From Nonomuraea guangzhouensis (lineage in GTDB: Bacteria; Actinomycetota; Actinomycetes; Streptosporangiales; Streptosporangiaceae), in assembly GCF_019396345.1 (NCBI RefSeq), contig NZ_JAHKRM010000042.1, positions 1 through 64,000 on the forward strand: a stretch of DNA of 64,000 nucleotides. The letters are read 5' to 3'. Positions 33,569 through 43,034 of the stretch are shown here, piece by piece (within the stretch, counting starts at the first letter, position 1; each line of letters opens with the position of its first letter). The notes beneath the pieces were generated by a model that was given only the letters and a program-made list of their open reading frames with translations, made no database searches and had not been told where the DNA came from. The position numbers and the translations under genes are program-made.

Positions 33569-34166
33569 CCCCATCCCCCACCTCGAGGCGCTGCGCCGCA
33601 GCCCGCTCGCCCAGCTGACCGACGCCCTCGCCGCCGGCTCGGGCGAGGCGGTGGCGCTGGCCGAGGAGCCGTTCCTCACCATGGTCTCCGTCCGGGTCGA
33701 GCCCAGCTCGGCCGCGGCCGGCCGGATCGGCCAGGTACTGGGCTTCGAGCTGCCACAGCGCTGCGGCGAGGTCGCGGCCGTGGGCCACCACGCCGCACTG
33801 TGGCTGAGCCCCGACGAATGGCTCGTCGTCTCCACCGCGGCCCCCGCGGCGCTCGCCGACCAGCTCGCGGCGGCGCTCGGCGCCGACCGGGGCCAGGTGG
33901 TCGACGTCTCGGCGAACCGCACCACCCTCGCGCTGACGGGCGAGCGGGCCCGGGAGGTGCTGGAGAAGGGCTGCCCTGCCGACCTCCACCCGCGGGCCTT
34001 CGGCCCCGGCTCAGCCGTGACGACGACCCTGGCCAGGATCCCGGTGCTGCTGTGGCAGACCGGTCCGGCGGAGTATCGGATCCTCCCGCGCTCCTCCTTC
34101 GCCGACTATGTCGCACGCTGGCTCCTCGACGCGATGCGTGAGTGGGCCGGCGCGCAGGCCCGCTGA
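33561..34166 (+). CDS. soxG: sarcosine oxidase gamma subunit
   Basis: 201 residues of the SoxG family, with a GcvT-like fold; LWLSPDEWLV and VVDVSANRTTLALTGERAREVL are family-typical. SoxG completes the heterotetramer. No purU (formyl-THF hydrolase), often placed next, follows; the operon instead ends tail to tail with a GntR gene 2 bp away. Confidence 0.93.
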   Translation: MVDPIPHLEALRRSPLAQLTDALAAGSGEAVALAEEPFLTMVSVRVEPSSAAAGRIGQVLGFELPQRCGEVAAVGHHAALWLSPDEWLVVSTAAPAALADQLAAALGADRGQVVDVSANRTTLALTGERAREVLEKGCPADLHPRAFGPGSAVTTTLARIPVLLWQTGPAEYRILPRSSFADYVARWLLDAMREWAGAQAR

Positions 34167-34168
34167 CG

Positions 34169-34942
34169 TCATTCCGCGCTGAGTGGCCGGCCGTCGGCAG
34201 CGACCACGTCCGCGATGGGAGTCAGGCCCGTGGAGGAGGACCCACGGAGCGGGACGCCCTTGCCGGCTTCGGTCTCCACCGCGAGCTGGTCACGTATTCG
34301 AGCGGTGGCGTTGAGCAGCGACTCGTTGTTGACCTTGGCCGCTAACCCCGGCTCGTTGCTCCGCGCGGCCTCCAGGAGCCGTGCCTGGAACGACCACAGG
34401 GGCGTCTTGTCGTCCGCCATCAGCGTCGCCTGAGCACCGACGATCTTGTACGACCGGCACCGCTCCCAGAGAGTCTGGATCGTGCTGACCAGGACGGGGT
34501 TGCCCGACGCCTGGTAGAGGATGGTGAGCAGCGCCTCGTCGTGGTCCAGCACGGCGATCGTCTGCTCCGCGTCGATCGCGGCGCGCATCTGGTCATACTC
34601 CTGCTGCATCCTGTCGACGTCGGCCGGCTCGATTCGCTCCGCGCCGAGCCGCGCCGCCTCGACTTCCATGAGCCGGCGCACGTCGTACAGATGGGCCAGC
34701 TCCGTAAGACCCAGGCCTTTGACCACGGCGCCCTTGTGTGGCACCCGCTCGGCCAGGCCGGCCTCTTCGAGTCGCCGAATCGCCTCGCGCACCGGCATGA
34801 CGCTGGTGCCGACCTGCGCGGCGATGTCACGGATCCGCAGCCGATAACCCGCCGGCATCTCACCGTTCATGATCGCCGCGCGGATGGCTTTGAATACCTG
34901 ATCGGTCATCAGGGATGGTTCTTCAACCTTCGGTAGAGACAT
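34169..34942 (-). CDS. GntR (FCD) regulator of the amine catabolic operon
   Basis: 257 residues. The winged helix (about 12-80) includes IAAQVGTSVMPVREAIRRLEEAGL; the FCD domain has the LDHDEALLTILYQASGN segment. No clear ribosome site precedes the ATG at 34942, so it may be leaderless; ATG at 34909 is an alternative. It is divergent from the FAD oxidase operon and the gap holds a TGTGATCACA palindrome. Confidence 0.88.
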   Translation of the reverse strand: MSLPKVEEPSLMTDQVFKAIRAAIMNGEMPAGYRLRIRDIAAQVGTSVMPVREAIRRLEEAGLAERVPHKGAVVKGLGLTELAHLYDVRRLMEVEAARLGAERIEPADVDRMQQEYDQMRAAIDAEQTIAVLDHDEALLTILYQASGNPVLVSTIQTLWERCRSYKIVGAQATLMADDKTPLWSFQARLLEAARSNEPGLAAKVNNESLLNATARIRDQLAVETEAGKGVPLRGSSSTGLTPIADVVAADGRPLSAE

Positions 34943-35263
34943 GGCGTGCGAGGGGCCGATCCGTCAAGGCTCGCTCCTCCATCCCCTTCCACTCGTCATT
35001 TGCGGGCGTCCACAGCATACGACCGGCGGTTGCCCGGCGCCTGACCCCGTGTCATCGCTGATCAAGGAGCCCCGACGCCCTTCGAAACTTTGACATGAGG
35101 GCTTGTGTGATCTGTGATCACATCCTAATGTAAGCCAAGTCACGTCTCAATGGACCTCGGGCTTCTCCGGCGCGATGGGCAACAGGAGACACATCCGCTG
35201 AGCCAGACAGCTCGCGGTCTCGCGCGACGCTCGCGCATCCCCGCGGCAGCAGAAGGAGCCAAA
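34943..35263. promoter_or_regulatory. 321-bp divergent control region with GntR-type palindrome
   Basis: The region between the GntR gene and the FAD oxidase start. A perfect palindrome TGTGATCACA lies at 35113-35122, directly preceded by a further TGTGATC (35106-35112). Bases 35086-35140 are AT-rich and probably include the operon promoter. The rest, including an in-frame ATG at 35150 that would extend the oxidase by 38 residues of low-quality sequence, shows no gene that I can support. Confidence 0.6.
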
Positions 35264-36676
35264 GTGAGAGATGCCGTCATCGTGGGAGGCGGTCTCGCCG
35301 GCCTGACCGCCGGCTGGAGGCTTCGGCACCACGATGTGGTCCTGCTCGAGTCGGGCGGCCGAATCGGCGGCAGGATCCGCTCCGAGCGGCGTGGCCGGTA
35401 CTACTTGAACTGGGGCGGGCACGTTTTCGCCGGCGACAGATCCGGCACCGACACGCTGCTCCAAGAGACCGGAGTCGGCGCGCTGGCCATCCCCGGCGCT
35501 CTGACCGGGCTCGCCATGAACGGCCGGCTGCTGCTCGGTGGGCGGGTGGAGACCTATCCGTTCCGCATCCCGATGCCGTGGTCCGCACGTGTCGCCCTCC
35601 TCAAGGCCGGCGGCAAGGTAGGGCTCGCGGTCCTGCGCTACGCCAGGATCGTCGGACTCCGTCCGGGGGAGGACGAAGCCACGCGTCAGCAGCGGGTCTA
35701 CGACTTCCTCAACGACCGTACGTTCGCCGACTTCGTCGGGGACCTGCCCGCGGACGCCGAGGCGCTCTTCAAGCCCACGGTGTCGCGTTCCGCGGCCGAC
35801 CCCGACGAGATCTCGGCCGGTGCCGGGGTCGGTTACTTCAGCCTGGTGTGGAACATCGGAGACGGGCTCGGCCGGAACATCGCCGGCGGCCCTTCCACCC
35901 TCACCGAGACCATCGCGGCCGCCCTCGGAGACAAGGTGCGGCTCGGCGCCGACGTCGTCGAGGTGGTGAACAAGAAGTCCTCTGTCGTCGTCCGCTACTC
36001 CCAGGGTGGCGTGGATCGGGAGGTCGAGGCGCGCTGTGTCGTGCTCGCGACCCCGGCGACCGTGAGTCACCGCGTCGCCGTCGACCTCGAGCGGGAGACT
36101 CGGGAAGCGCTCTCGAAGGTGATCTACGGGCCCTACGTCAGCGCCGCCTTCCGTACCAACGAGACGACGCCGCAGCGGTGGGACGACGCGTACGCGATCG
36201 CCACGCCCAAGCGCGCGTTCAACGTCCTGCTCAACATGTCCAACGTCGTACGCGGAGCCGAGTCCGAACGCCAGCCCGGCAGCAGCCTGATGGTCTTCTC
36301 CCCGGCCGGCCTGGCGCGGACGCTGCTCGACCAGAGCGACGAGGAAGTCCTCCGCCGCTACCTCGACGATCTCGACCAGATCCTGCCGGGTCTGGGCGAC
36401 TCGGTCGCCGAGGCCGAGGTCCAGCGTTGGCCCGAAGGCGCGCCGTACTGCTTCCCGGGCCGCGGAGCCATCCAGCCGGCCCTCACCCGGCCGACCGGAC
36501 GGGTGTTCCTGGCCGGCGACTACCTCGGCACTCTCTACACGGAGACCGCCATCCAGTCGGGCTTCACGGCGGCCCGTCACGCCCAGGCCCTCCTCACCGA
36601 CCGTGCCAACAGCCCGATCGCGGCCGGCCCGGGCACTCGGCTCAGCCACGTCGACCCCGAGGGCGGAACCCGATGA
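35264..36676 (+). CDS. FAD-dependent amine oxidase family protein
   Basis: 470 residues of the flavin amine oxidase/protoporphyrinogen oxidase-like family. FAD motifs are VIVGGGLAGLTAGWRL and ESGGRIGGRIRSE near the N-terminus, and the C-terminal VFLAGDYLGTLYTETAIQSG. The GTG at 35264 is chosen because GAAGGAG lies 5 bp upstream and the Rossmann motif starts right after. The substrate is unknown. The gene is first in a tightly coupled run with a DapA-like lyase, an aldehyde dehydrogenase and an amino acid ABC importer, so it probably oxidises the imported amine. The stop overlaps an in-frame ATG of the next gene. Confidence 0.87.
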   Translation: MRDAVIVGGGLAGLTAGWRLRHHDVVLLESGGRIGGRIRSERRGRYYLNWGGHVFAGDRSGTDTLLQETGVGALAIPGALTGLAMNGRLLLGGRVETYPFRIPMPWSARVALLKAGGKVGLAVLRYARIVGLRPGEDEATRQQRVYDFLNDRTFADFVGDLPADAEALFKPTVSRSAADPDEISAGAGVGYFSLVWNIGDGLGRNIAGGPSTLTETIAAALGDKVRLGADVVEVVNKKSSVVVRYSQGGVDREVEARCVVLATPATVSHRVAVDLERETREALSKVIYGPYVSAAFRTNETTPQRWDDAYAIATPKRAFNVLLNMSNVVRGAESERQPGSSLMVFSPAGLARTLLDQSDEEVLRRYLDDLDQILPGLGDSVAEAEVQRWPEGAPYCFPGRGAIQPALTRPTGRVFLAGDYLGTLYTETAIQSGFTAARHAQALLTDRANSPIAAGPGTRLSHVDPEGGTR

Positions 36677-36714
36677 CCCAGACAGTCGTGCCGAACCCAG
36701 GCCAGGAAGGAACC

Positions 36715-37626
36715 ATGTCCACACAACTCAGCGGAGTCGTGTCCGCCCTCGCCACCCCGTTCACCCCCGACGGCCGGCTCGATGAGGCCCGGCTGCGCCA
36801 ACTGGTCGACCGCAACATCGACGGCGGTGTCGGCGGTGTCGTGGCGGGCGGATCGACCGGCGAGTTCGCCTCGATGACGGGTGACGAGCGGCGCCTGCTC
36901 GTCGAGACGGTCGTCGACCAGACGGCCGGCCGGGTGCCGGTCGTGGCGCAGACCGGTGCCATGAGCGCGGTCGAGGCCATCGAGCTGTCGAAGCACGCGC
37001 AGCGTGCCGGGGCCGACGTGCTGATGGTGGTCGCCCCCTACTACGAAGCGTTGACCGTCCCCGAAACGCTTGCCTACCTGCGGCGCGTCGCCGACTCGGT
37101 GCAGGTCCCGGTGATGCTCTACAACCTCCCGATGGCCACGGGCGTGAACCTGACCCCCAGCCTGGTCCGGCAGTTGGCGACCGAGGTCGACAACATCGCC
37201 TACATCAAGGACACCAGCGGCGACATGAGCCAGGCGGCGCAGTTGATCCATCACCACGGTGACGTGATCTCCACGTTCGTGGGCTGGGACAGCCTCTGCC
37301 TGGCCGCCTTCGTCGAAGGCGCCGCCGGGGCGGTCGCGGGTACGGCCAACGTGATCCCCGCCGAGCTGGTGTCGGTCTACACGTCGGTTCGCTCGGGGGA
37401 TCTGGCCGGCGCGCGGGCGCGGTGGGATCGGATCTACCCCCTGATCGACGCCCTGCTCTCCGCGCCGTTCATCGCGGCCGTCAAGGCGGCGCTACGCGAG
37501 TTCGGCTTCCCGGTCGGCACCCCTCGGGAGCCGGTCCACGACGTCGACCCGGCCACACTCGCCGCAATCTCGACCCTCGCCAAGTCCCTGCGCGAGGCAC
37601 CCGTCTCGGAGGAGATGACGCGATGA
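36715..37626 (+). CDS. DapA-family (DHDPS-like) lyase or deaminase
   Basis: 303-residue TIM-barrel Schiff-base enzyme. GGSTGEF is the pyruvate/keto-acid-binding loop, VMLYNLPMATG has the catalytic Tyr, and AYIKDTSGD the Schiff-base Lys. The ATG at 36715 has GGAAGGA 4 bp upstream; an earlier ATG at 36673 overlaps the oxidase stop. The biosynthetic DHDPS role is unlikely in this catabolic setting. Families in this fold act as aldolases, dehydratases or deaminases on 2-oxo acids, and which one applies here cannot be read from sequence. Confidence 0.88.
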   Translation: MSTQLSGVVSALATPFTPDGRLDEARLRQLVDRNIDGGVGGVVAGGSTGEFASMTGDERRLLVETVVDQTAGRVPVVAQTGAMSAVEAIELSKHAQRAGADVLMVVAPYYEALTVPETLAYLRRVADSVQVPVMLYNLPMATGVNLTPSLVRQLATEVDNIAYIKDTSGDMSQAAQLIHHHGDVISTFVGWDSLCLAAFVEGAAGAVAGTANVIPAELVSVYTSVRSGDLAGARARWDRIYPLIDALLSAPFIAAVKAALREFGFPVGTPREPVHDVDPATLAAISTLAKSLREAPVSEEMTR

Positions 37627-39158
37627 GCACGACCGCCCGCACCCCCGCCGTGACGGTACGCCGCGGCGAGTCCACGGCCGTTGGCGACCTCCCCGCCCGG
37701 GGCGTGTTCATCGGCGGCAGGTTCCGGGCCACCCGCTCCGACGAGGTTCTCGAGGTCGTCGATCCCTGCTCCGAGCAGGTCCTCGCGAGCATTCCGGCGG
37801 GCTCCGCCGAGGATGTCGACCTGGCGGTCGCCGCGGCCCGCGAGGCCGCGCCGGGCTGGGCCGCGTTGCTCCCCAAGGAGCGGTCCCAGATTCTGCACCG
37901 GGTGGCCGACCGCATCGGCGAGCACGCCGGGGTGCTCGCCGAGCTGGAGTCGGCCAACACCGGCAAGCCCGTCATGGTCGCCCGCGACGATGTCGACAAC
38001 ACGGTCGACACGTTCCGGTTCATGGCCGGGGCCCTGCGCGCCCCGACCTCGCAGGCGGCCGGGACCTACGCCGAGAGCCACCTGTCCGTCATCCTGCGCG
38101 AGCCCCTGGGCGTCGTCGGCGTGGTGACACCGTGGAACTATCCGCTGCTCATGGCCGCGTGGAAGATCGCGCCGATCCTCGCCGCCGGGAACACCATGGT
38201 GGTCAAGCCGTCGGAGCAGACGCCCCTGACGACCCTGAAACTCGCCGAGCTGCTGGCCGACGTGCTGCCTCCCGGCGTGCTCAACGTGGTCGCCGGCCTC
38301 GGTCCCGTGGTGGGTGCGCGCTTGGCCGAGCATCCGGACATCGCCATGATCGCCCTGACCGGCTCGGTCCGCAGCGGGCGAGCGGTCGCCCGCGGCGCCG
38401 CCGAGTCGCTCAAGCGGGTCCACCTGGAGCTCGGCGGCAAGGCCCCGGTCGTCATCCTGCCCGACGCCGACCTCGCGGCAGCCGCCGCGAGCCTGCGTAC
38501 GGCGGCGTTCTGGAACTCGGGACAGGAGTGCGGCGCCGCATGCCGCGTCCTGGTGCATGAGTCGGTCGCCGAGACGTTCGTCGCCCTGCTGGTGGACGAG
38601 GTGTCGACGCTGGTCATCGGCGAGCCCGGGGCCGGTGAGGACGTCGAGATCGGCCCGATGATCTCGCGTGACCACTACGACCGGGTCACCGGCTACCTCG
38701 AGCGTGCCCACGCCGCCGGTGTCCGGGCCGTCATCGGGGGCGGGCCGCTGGAGGAGCGGGGATATTTCATCGCACCGACCGTCTTGGTGGACGTCCCCGA
38801 GGGCGCGGAGTGCGCGCGCGAGGAGATCTTCGGGCCGGTGGTGACGGTGGAGACGTTCCTCGACGAGGAAGAGGCCATCAGGCGGGCCAACGACGTGCCC
38901 TATGGCCTGTCCGCCTCGGTCTGGACCAACGACGCCCGGCGCAGCCACGGCCTCGCCGCGCGGCTCGACTCGGGCACGGTGTGGGTGAACTGCCACCTCG
39001 TGCTCGCCAACGAGGTCCCGTGGGGCGGTTTCAAGGGTTCCGGCTATGGCCGCGACCTGTCCATCTACGCACTCGACGACTACTCGCGGACCAAGCATGT
39101 CATGCACAACGTGGTCAGCACTTCCCACCGGAACCCGGTCTCAGGAGAAGCACCATGA
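37623..39158 (+). CDS. NAD(P)-dependent aldehyde dehydrogenase
   Basis: 511 residues. The catalytic Cys is in NSGQECGAACRVL and the general-base Glu in HLELGGKAP; the cofactor-binding segment is TPWNYPLLMAAWKI. Similarity is to betaine-aldehyde and 4-aminobutyraldehyde dehydrogenases, which fits oxidation of an aldehyde released from an amine. The ATG overlaps the lyase stop (ATGA). Confidence 0.92.
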   Translation: MSTTARTPAVTVRRGESTAVGDLPARGVFIGGRFRATRSDEVLEVVDPCSEQVLASIPAGSAEDVDLAVAAAREAAPGWAALLPKERSQILHRVADRIGEHAGVLAELESANTGKPVMVARDDVDNTVDTFRFMAGALRAPTSQAAGTYAESHLSVILREPLGVVGVVTPWNYPLLMAAWKIAPILAAGNTMVVKPSEQTPLTTLKLAELLADVLPPGVLNVVAGLGPVVGARLAEHPDIAMIALTGSVRSGRAVARGAAESLKRVHLELGGKAPVVILPDADLAAAAASLRTAAFWNSGQECGAACRVLVHESVAETFVALLVDEVSTLVIGEPGAGEDVEIGPMISRDHYDRVTGYLERAHAAGVRAVIGGGPLEERGYFIAPTVLVDVPEGAECAREEIFGPVVTVETFLDEEEAIRRANDVPYGLSASVWTNDARRSHGLAARLDSGTVWVNCHLVLANEVPWGGFKGSGYGRDLSIYALDDYSRTKHVMHNVVSTSHRNPVSGEAP

Positions 39159-40078
39159 ACATTCGTACCTCGATTCCGCTCAGGAAGACCACCGCGGCCG
39201 TGGCACTGCTCGGCACGGTGCTGGGAGCGTCAGCCTGCGGCGAGTCACTCAATGAGGCCAAAACCGCCGGCAGCGTGCAGAGCAAGGACGATGGGCTGGC
39301 CATGCTGCTGCCCAAGGCCGTCCGGGACAAAGGCACGATCACGGTGGCCGCGGCCGTCTACGCGCCGGCCGTGATGGTGCCGCCGGGCGGTGGCGAACCC
39401 ACCGGCTGGGACATCCAGATCACCCGCGAGACCGCCGCGCTGCTCGGCCTGAAGGTGAAGTTCACCATCATCCCGTTCGACGGCGTGATCCCAGGCCTCC
39501 AGGCAGGGCGCTACGACGCGGCCACGGGCGAGATCAATGTGACGGATGATCGGACCAAGATCGTGAGGTTCGTGGTCAATCACGTCTCACGTGACGCGTT
39601 CATGGTGAAGGCGGACTCCAAATACGCGAAGTTCCAGGACCCGCTCGACGCTTGCGGCCTGATCGTCGGCGCGTCACTGGGGTCGTCCGAGGCGGCCTTG
39701 GCCAACAAACTGGCCGCCGGTTGCGACACGGCCGGGAAGGCCCCGCTGACCGTGAAGACCTTCGCCGATCAGGCCACGGTGAACCTGGCGCTCAGTCAGG
39801 GGCGAATCGCCGCCAACATCGCCAGCGGCAGCCAGGTCGCCTACTCCGTCAAGCAGTCGAAGGGCAAGTTCAAGGTCGCGGAGATGGGCTTCGGCCCTGA
39901 GATCAAGACCGGTTTCGTCCTCCCGAACAACGCGAACACGGCGGAGATGGCCAAAGCCTTCGAGGCCGCCACCAACAAGCTCATCGAGACGGGAGGCCTG
40001 CAGCGCATCCTCAACGAGCAGAACCTGGGCCTGGGCGCGGTCAAGAAGTCCGAGGTCATCCCCCCGGTAGAGAACTGA
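39155..40078 (+). CDS. amino acid ABC importer binding lipoprotein
   Basis: 307 residues. Lipobox GASAC (Cys about residue 28), then a family 3 solute-binding fold, with VMVPPGGGEPTGWDIQ and GRYDAATGEINVTDDRTK typical of the polar amino acid uptake class. CAGGAG precedes the ATG, which overlaps the dehydrogenase stop. Linked permease and ATPase follow. Confidence 0.91.
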   Translation: MNIRTSIPLRKTTAAVALLGTVLGASACGESLNEAKTAGSVQSKDDGLAMLLPKAVRDKGTITVAAAVYAPAVMVPPGGGEPTGWDIQITRETAALLGLKVKFTIIPFDGVIPGLQAGRYDAATGEINVTDDRTKIVRFVVNHVSRDAFMVKADSKYAKFQDPLDACGLIVGASLGSSEAALANKLAAGCDTAGKAPLTVKTFADQATVNLALSQGRIAANIASGSQVAYSVKQSKGKFKVAEMGFGPEIKTGFVLPNNANTAEMAKAFEAATNKLIETGGLQRILNEQNLGLGAVKKSEVIPPVEN

Positions 40079-40108
40079 ACGCGGCCCGCGCTAGAGGAGT
40101 GATCCGGC

Positions 40109-41119
40109 ATGGACAGATCAGCAGCGGATTCGAGCAACTCGCGGGCGTCAGGCGGAACCACTTCTACGCTGACGCCGGACGAGGAAACGCTGGCGAAGGA
40201 GACGGTGCCGCTTCGGCACCATGGTCGCACCGTCGCGGCAGGCGTTCTCGTGCTCCTGGTGGCGATGCTCTGCCATTCGCTCATCACCAACAAGAACTAC
40301 GAGTGGCCAGTGGTCTGGCACTACCTGTTCCACCCGCAGATCATGGCCGGCCTCGGCCGTACTCTGCTGTTGACAGCGGTGGCCATGTCCATCGCCATCG
40401 TGCTCGGCATCGTCCTGGCGGCGTGCCGGCTCTCCGAGAACAAGATCCTCTCCTCGGTCGCCGGTGCCTACCTCTGGTTCTTCCGCGGTACGCCGCTGCT
40501 CATCCAGCTGGTGTTCTGGTACAACCTCTCCGCGCTCTACCCGCGGCTGAGCATCGGCATCCCCTTCGTGGGGCCGGAGTTCTTCGGAGCGGAGACCAAC
40601 TCGGTGCTCACTCTCTGGACCGTCGCGCTGCTCGGTCTGGCATTGCACGAGTCGGCGTACATGGCGGAAATCGTCCGGGGAGGACTGCTCTCCGTGCCCA
40701 AGCACCAGACCGAGGCCGCACTGGCCCTGGGCATGAACCCCTTCACGACCTTTCGCCGGATCGTCCTGCCGCAGGCGCTGCGCGTCATCATCCCCCCGAC
40801 CGGGAACCAGGTCATCGGGATGTTGAAGTACAGCTCCCTGGTGAGCGTGATCGCGCTGCCTGATCTGCTCTACTCCGCCCAGATGATCTACACCCAGACT
40901 TTCGAGACCATCCCCCTCCTCATCGTCGTCTCGCTCTGGTACCTGCTGTGCACCAGCGTGCTCTCGTTCGTCCAGCGCTACGTCGAGCGCTACTACGGCC
41001 GGGGCGTGGCCGGCATGGGCGACCGATCGACCCGGCGAGGACCGCGCTTCAGCGCATTGCGGAAGCGTCCCCAGACCACCCTTGGAGCAACCGCGGTCAG
41101 GCAGGAGGCCAAGTCATGA
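40109..41119 (+). CDS. amino acid ABC importer permease
   Basis: 336 residues with a hydrophilic N-terminal extension of about 45 residues, then five or six membrane segments. The EAA loop is TEAALALGMNPFTTFRRIVLPQA, and FFRGTPLLIQL is typical of HisM/GlnP-type permeases. A single permease gene suggests a homodimeric channel. The stop overlaps the ATPase start. Confidence 0.92.
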   Translation: MDRSAADSSNSRASGGTTSTLTPDEETLAKETVPLRHHGRTVAAGVLVLLVAMLCHSLITNKNYEWPVVWHYLFHPQIMAGLGRTLLLTAVAMSIAIVLGIVLAACRLSENKILSSVAGAYLWFFRGTPLLIQLVFWYNLSALYPRLSIGIPFVGPEFFGAETNSVLTLWTVALLGLALHESAYMAEIVRGGLLSVPKHQTEAALALGMNPFTTFRRIVLPQALRVIIPPTGNQVIGMLKYSSLVSVIALPDLLYSAQMIYTQTFETIPLLIVVSLWYLLCTSVLSFVQRYVERYYGRGVAGMGDRSTRRGPRFSALRKRPQTTLGATAVRQEAKS

Positions 41120-41916
41120 ACCAGGACCAGTCCGACCCCATCGTGAAGATCATCGACCTGCGCAAGAGCTTCGGGCACCTCGAGATCCTCAAGTCGGTGA
41201 ACCTGGAGGTGCGCCGGGGACAGGTGGTCTGCGTCCTGGGCCGGTCCGGCTCCGGTAAGTCGACCATGCTGCGCTGCATCAACCATCTCGAGCGACCGAC
41301 CAGCGGGGCCGTGATCGTCAACGGCGAGGTTGTGGGTTATCGCGTCAAGGGCGACAAACTCCACGAGCTACGACCCAACGAGATCGCCCGGCAACGGGCC
41401 CAGACGGGGATGGTGTTCCAGTCCTACAACCTGTTCCCGCACCTGACCGTGATGGAGAACCTGATGGAGGCCCCGTGCCGAGTCCTGGGCCGACCCCCGG
41501 CCGAGACCCGCGAGGAAGCGCAGCGCCTGCTGAACAGCGTGGGACTGTCCGACAAGGCCGACGCGTACCCGAGCACCTTGTCCGGAGGCCAGCAGCAACG
41601 CGTCGCCATCGCCCGGGCACTGGTCATGAAGCCCTCCATCATGCTCTTCGACGAACCGACCTCCGCGCTCGACCCCGAGCTGGTCGGTGAGGTGCTCGAG
41701 GTCATGAAGTCACTCGCCCGTAGCGGGATGACGATGATCATCGTGACCCATGAAATCGGCTTCGCCCGCCAAGTAGCCGATGAAGTCGTCTTCATGGCCG
41801 ACGGATGCGTGGCCGAGCAGGGACCGCCGTCTCAGGTCATCGACAACCCCCAGGTCGAGGCCACGCAGATCTTCCTGCGCAGCATGACCGAACGCCGCGA
41901 CGCCCCCATCTCATAA
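41116..41916 (+). CDS. amino acid ABC importer ATPase
   Basis: 266 residues of the GlnQ/HisP type: Walker A GRSGSGKST, signature TLSGGQQQRVAIARAL, Walker B IMLFDEPTSALDPEL, and H-loop THEIGFA. It has CAGGAGG upstream and overlaps the permease stop. It ends the operon; a run of 26 bp without a clear hairpin follows. Confidence 0.94.
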   Translation: MNQDQSDPIVKIIDLRKSFGHLEILKSVNLEVRRGQVVCVLGRSGSGKSTMLRCINHLERPTSGAVIVNGEVVGYRVKGDKLHELRPNEIARQRAQTGMVFQSYNLFPHLTVMENLMEAPCRVLGRPPAETREEAQRLLNSVGLSDKADAYPSTLSGGQQQRVAIARALVMKPSIMLFDEPTSALDPELVGEVLEVMKSLARSGMTMIIVTHEIGFARQVADEVVFMADGCVAEQGPPSQVIDNPQVEATQIFLRSMTERRDAPIS

Positions 41917-41942
41917 GCCCGGGAACGGCAGAATGTGTGGCT

Positions 41943-42383
41943 ATGCCGGACATTCTGTCGTCGAGTGATGAACTGCTGGTGATCCGCACGGACTTCTCCG
42001 CCCCGCCGGCGTGGGCGGCCATCCGCGCGACGCTCGGACCGGTGGTGGACAACGAATGGATTCTGGAGGACGACGAGGGCGAATTCATCGCGCCGGTGCA
42101 ATACCTTGACGATCCGGCCTACGAGGGCGCCACAGCGGAGGAACTCCTCGCTCTGCTGCCGGAGGAATACGACCTCGCGTTCTTCGTCGTGGTGGACGAA
42201 GTCGCCGTCCGCTCGCCGGAGATGCCGCTGCTCCTCGTCGACCTGAGAGAGGAGCGGGGGCGCCAGATGCGGGTCGTCGCGACCGAGCTGTACTCGATCG
42301 AGGCCAACCTCTCGATCGGCAACATGGACTTCGCCGAATTCGCCGACGCCATGGACGAAGACGGTGTCTTCCGCGGATTCTGA
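41943..42383 (+). CDS. DUF6924-like protein
   Basis: 146 residues, acidic, no signal or membrane segment. LLVIRTDFSAPPAWAAIRA at the start and IEANLSIGNMDFAEFADAMDEDGVFRGF-type C-terminal sequence match what I recall of DUF6924 proteins, single-domain actinobacterial proteins of unknown function sometimes linked to polymorphic-toxin immunity. It starts 26 bp after the importer operon and may be partly co-transcribed, but no functional link is evident. Confidence 0.7.
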   Translation: MPDILSSSDELLVIRTDFSAPPAWAAIRATLGPVVDNEWILEDDEGEFIAPVQYLDDPAYEGATAEELLALLPEEYDLAFFVVVDEVAVRSPEMPLLLVDLREERGRQMRVVATELYSIEANLSIGNMDFAEFADAMDEDGVFRGF

Positions 42384-42408
42384 CGCCACCGGCTCGAAGG
42401 GCCACCGC

Positions 42409-42890
42409 TCAGGACCGTCGCTCAGGGTCGGGGATGGCGACGGCTGTGTACGGGGTGGTGGGGGTCGGTTTGGTGTCGAAGCGGGCGTTGGGGAGGTACA
42501 GGCGGGCACCGTAGGCTGCCACGGTCGCCGGTACGTCGAAGCGGCGATCACTCACCCGCCGTACGACACGGCCGTCGGTTCCCGCCGCGTTCAGCCGCAG
42601 GACGGTCACGGCGTTGAGCCGGTTCTGCACCGCGAACAACGTCCGGCCGCGCAGCAACAGGCCGTCGCCGTACACCAGATCCCCGGTGAGCGGGATCCGC
42701 TGTGGGAGTCGAGGACGCGCGCGTCACCACCTGTGCCGCCTGCCACGAACAGCCGTCCGCGTGCGTCGATCTTCATCCCGAGGGCCGGTGTGCCGGGCCC
42801 GCGGCTGATGATCGCGCCGCGTCCGGTACGCAGGTCGGCGCGGTAGATGGAGCCGTCGGCCATGGAGCCGATGAAGGCGTTCAGCGCTGG
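42409..42890 (-). pseudogene. remnant of an SMP-30-like beta-propeller gene
   Basis: Two out-of-frame pieces on the minus strand make sense only together. The 5' piece (about 42890-42680) reads FIGSMADGSIYRADLRTGRG and KIDARGRLFVAGGTGG; the 3' piece (about 42690-42409) reads RIPLTGDLVYGDGLLLRGRT and ends in a stop. Between DSHS and RIPLTG a block of propeller sequence appears to be missing, with a frameshift, and there is no start or signal peptide at the 5' end. It looks like a gene lost by truncation and internal deletion. Confidence 0.7.
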
Positions 42891-43034
42891 ACGATCAATG
42901 AGTCCAACGCATGTTCGTCATCGACAACGATCGTGCATCACGATTGATCCATGGAGCTCCAACCTGGTGGCGCATTTTTGGATCACCTGTCATGATCTTT
43001 GGCGAATTACACTCAGCCGAAAATGAGGTCATCC

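Noticed and set aside
35150..35263. N-terminal extension of the amine oxidase, or an upstream small ORF at 35173
   Set aside because: The extension has no conserved feature, and GTG at 35264 has both a strong ribosome site and the Rossmann motif immediately after it.
35147..36724. 525-codon minus-strand ORF opposite the amine oxidase
   Set aside because: Antisense shadow; composition and motifs fit the plus-strand gene.
35264..39158. Hydroxyproline catabolic operon
   Set aside because: The FAD protein is of the amine oxidase type, not a hydroxyproline dehydrogenase, and no 2-epimerase gene is present. Kept only as an analogy.
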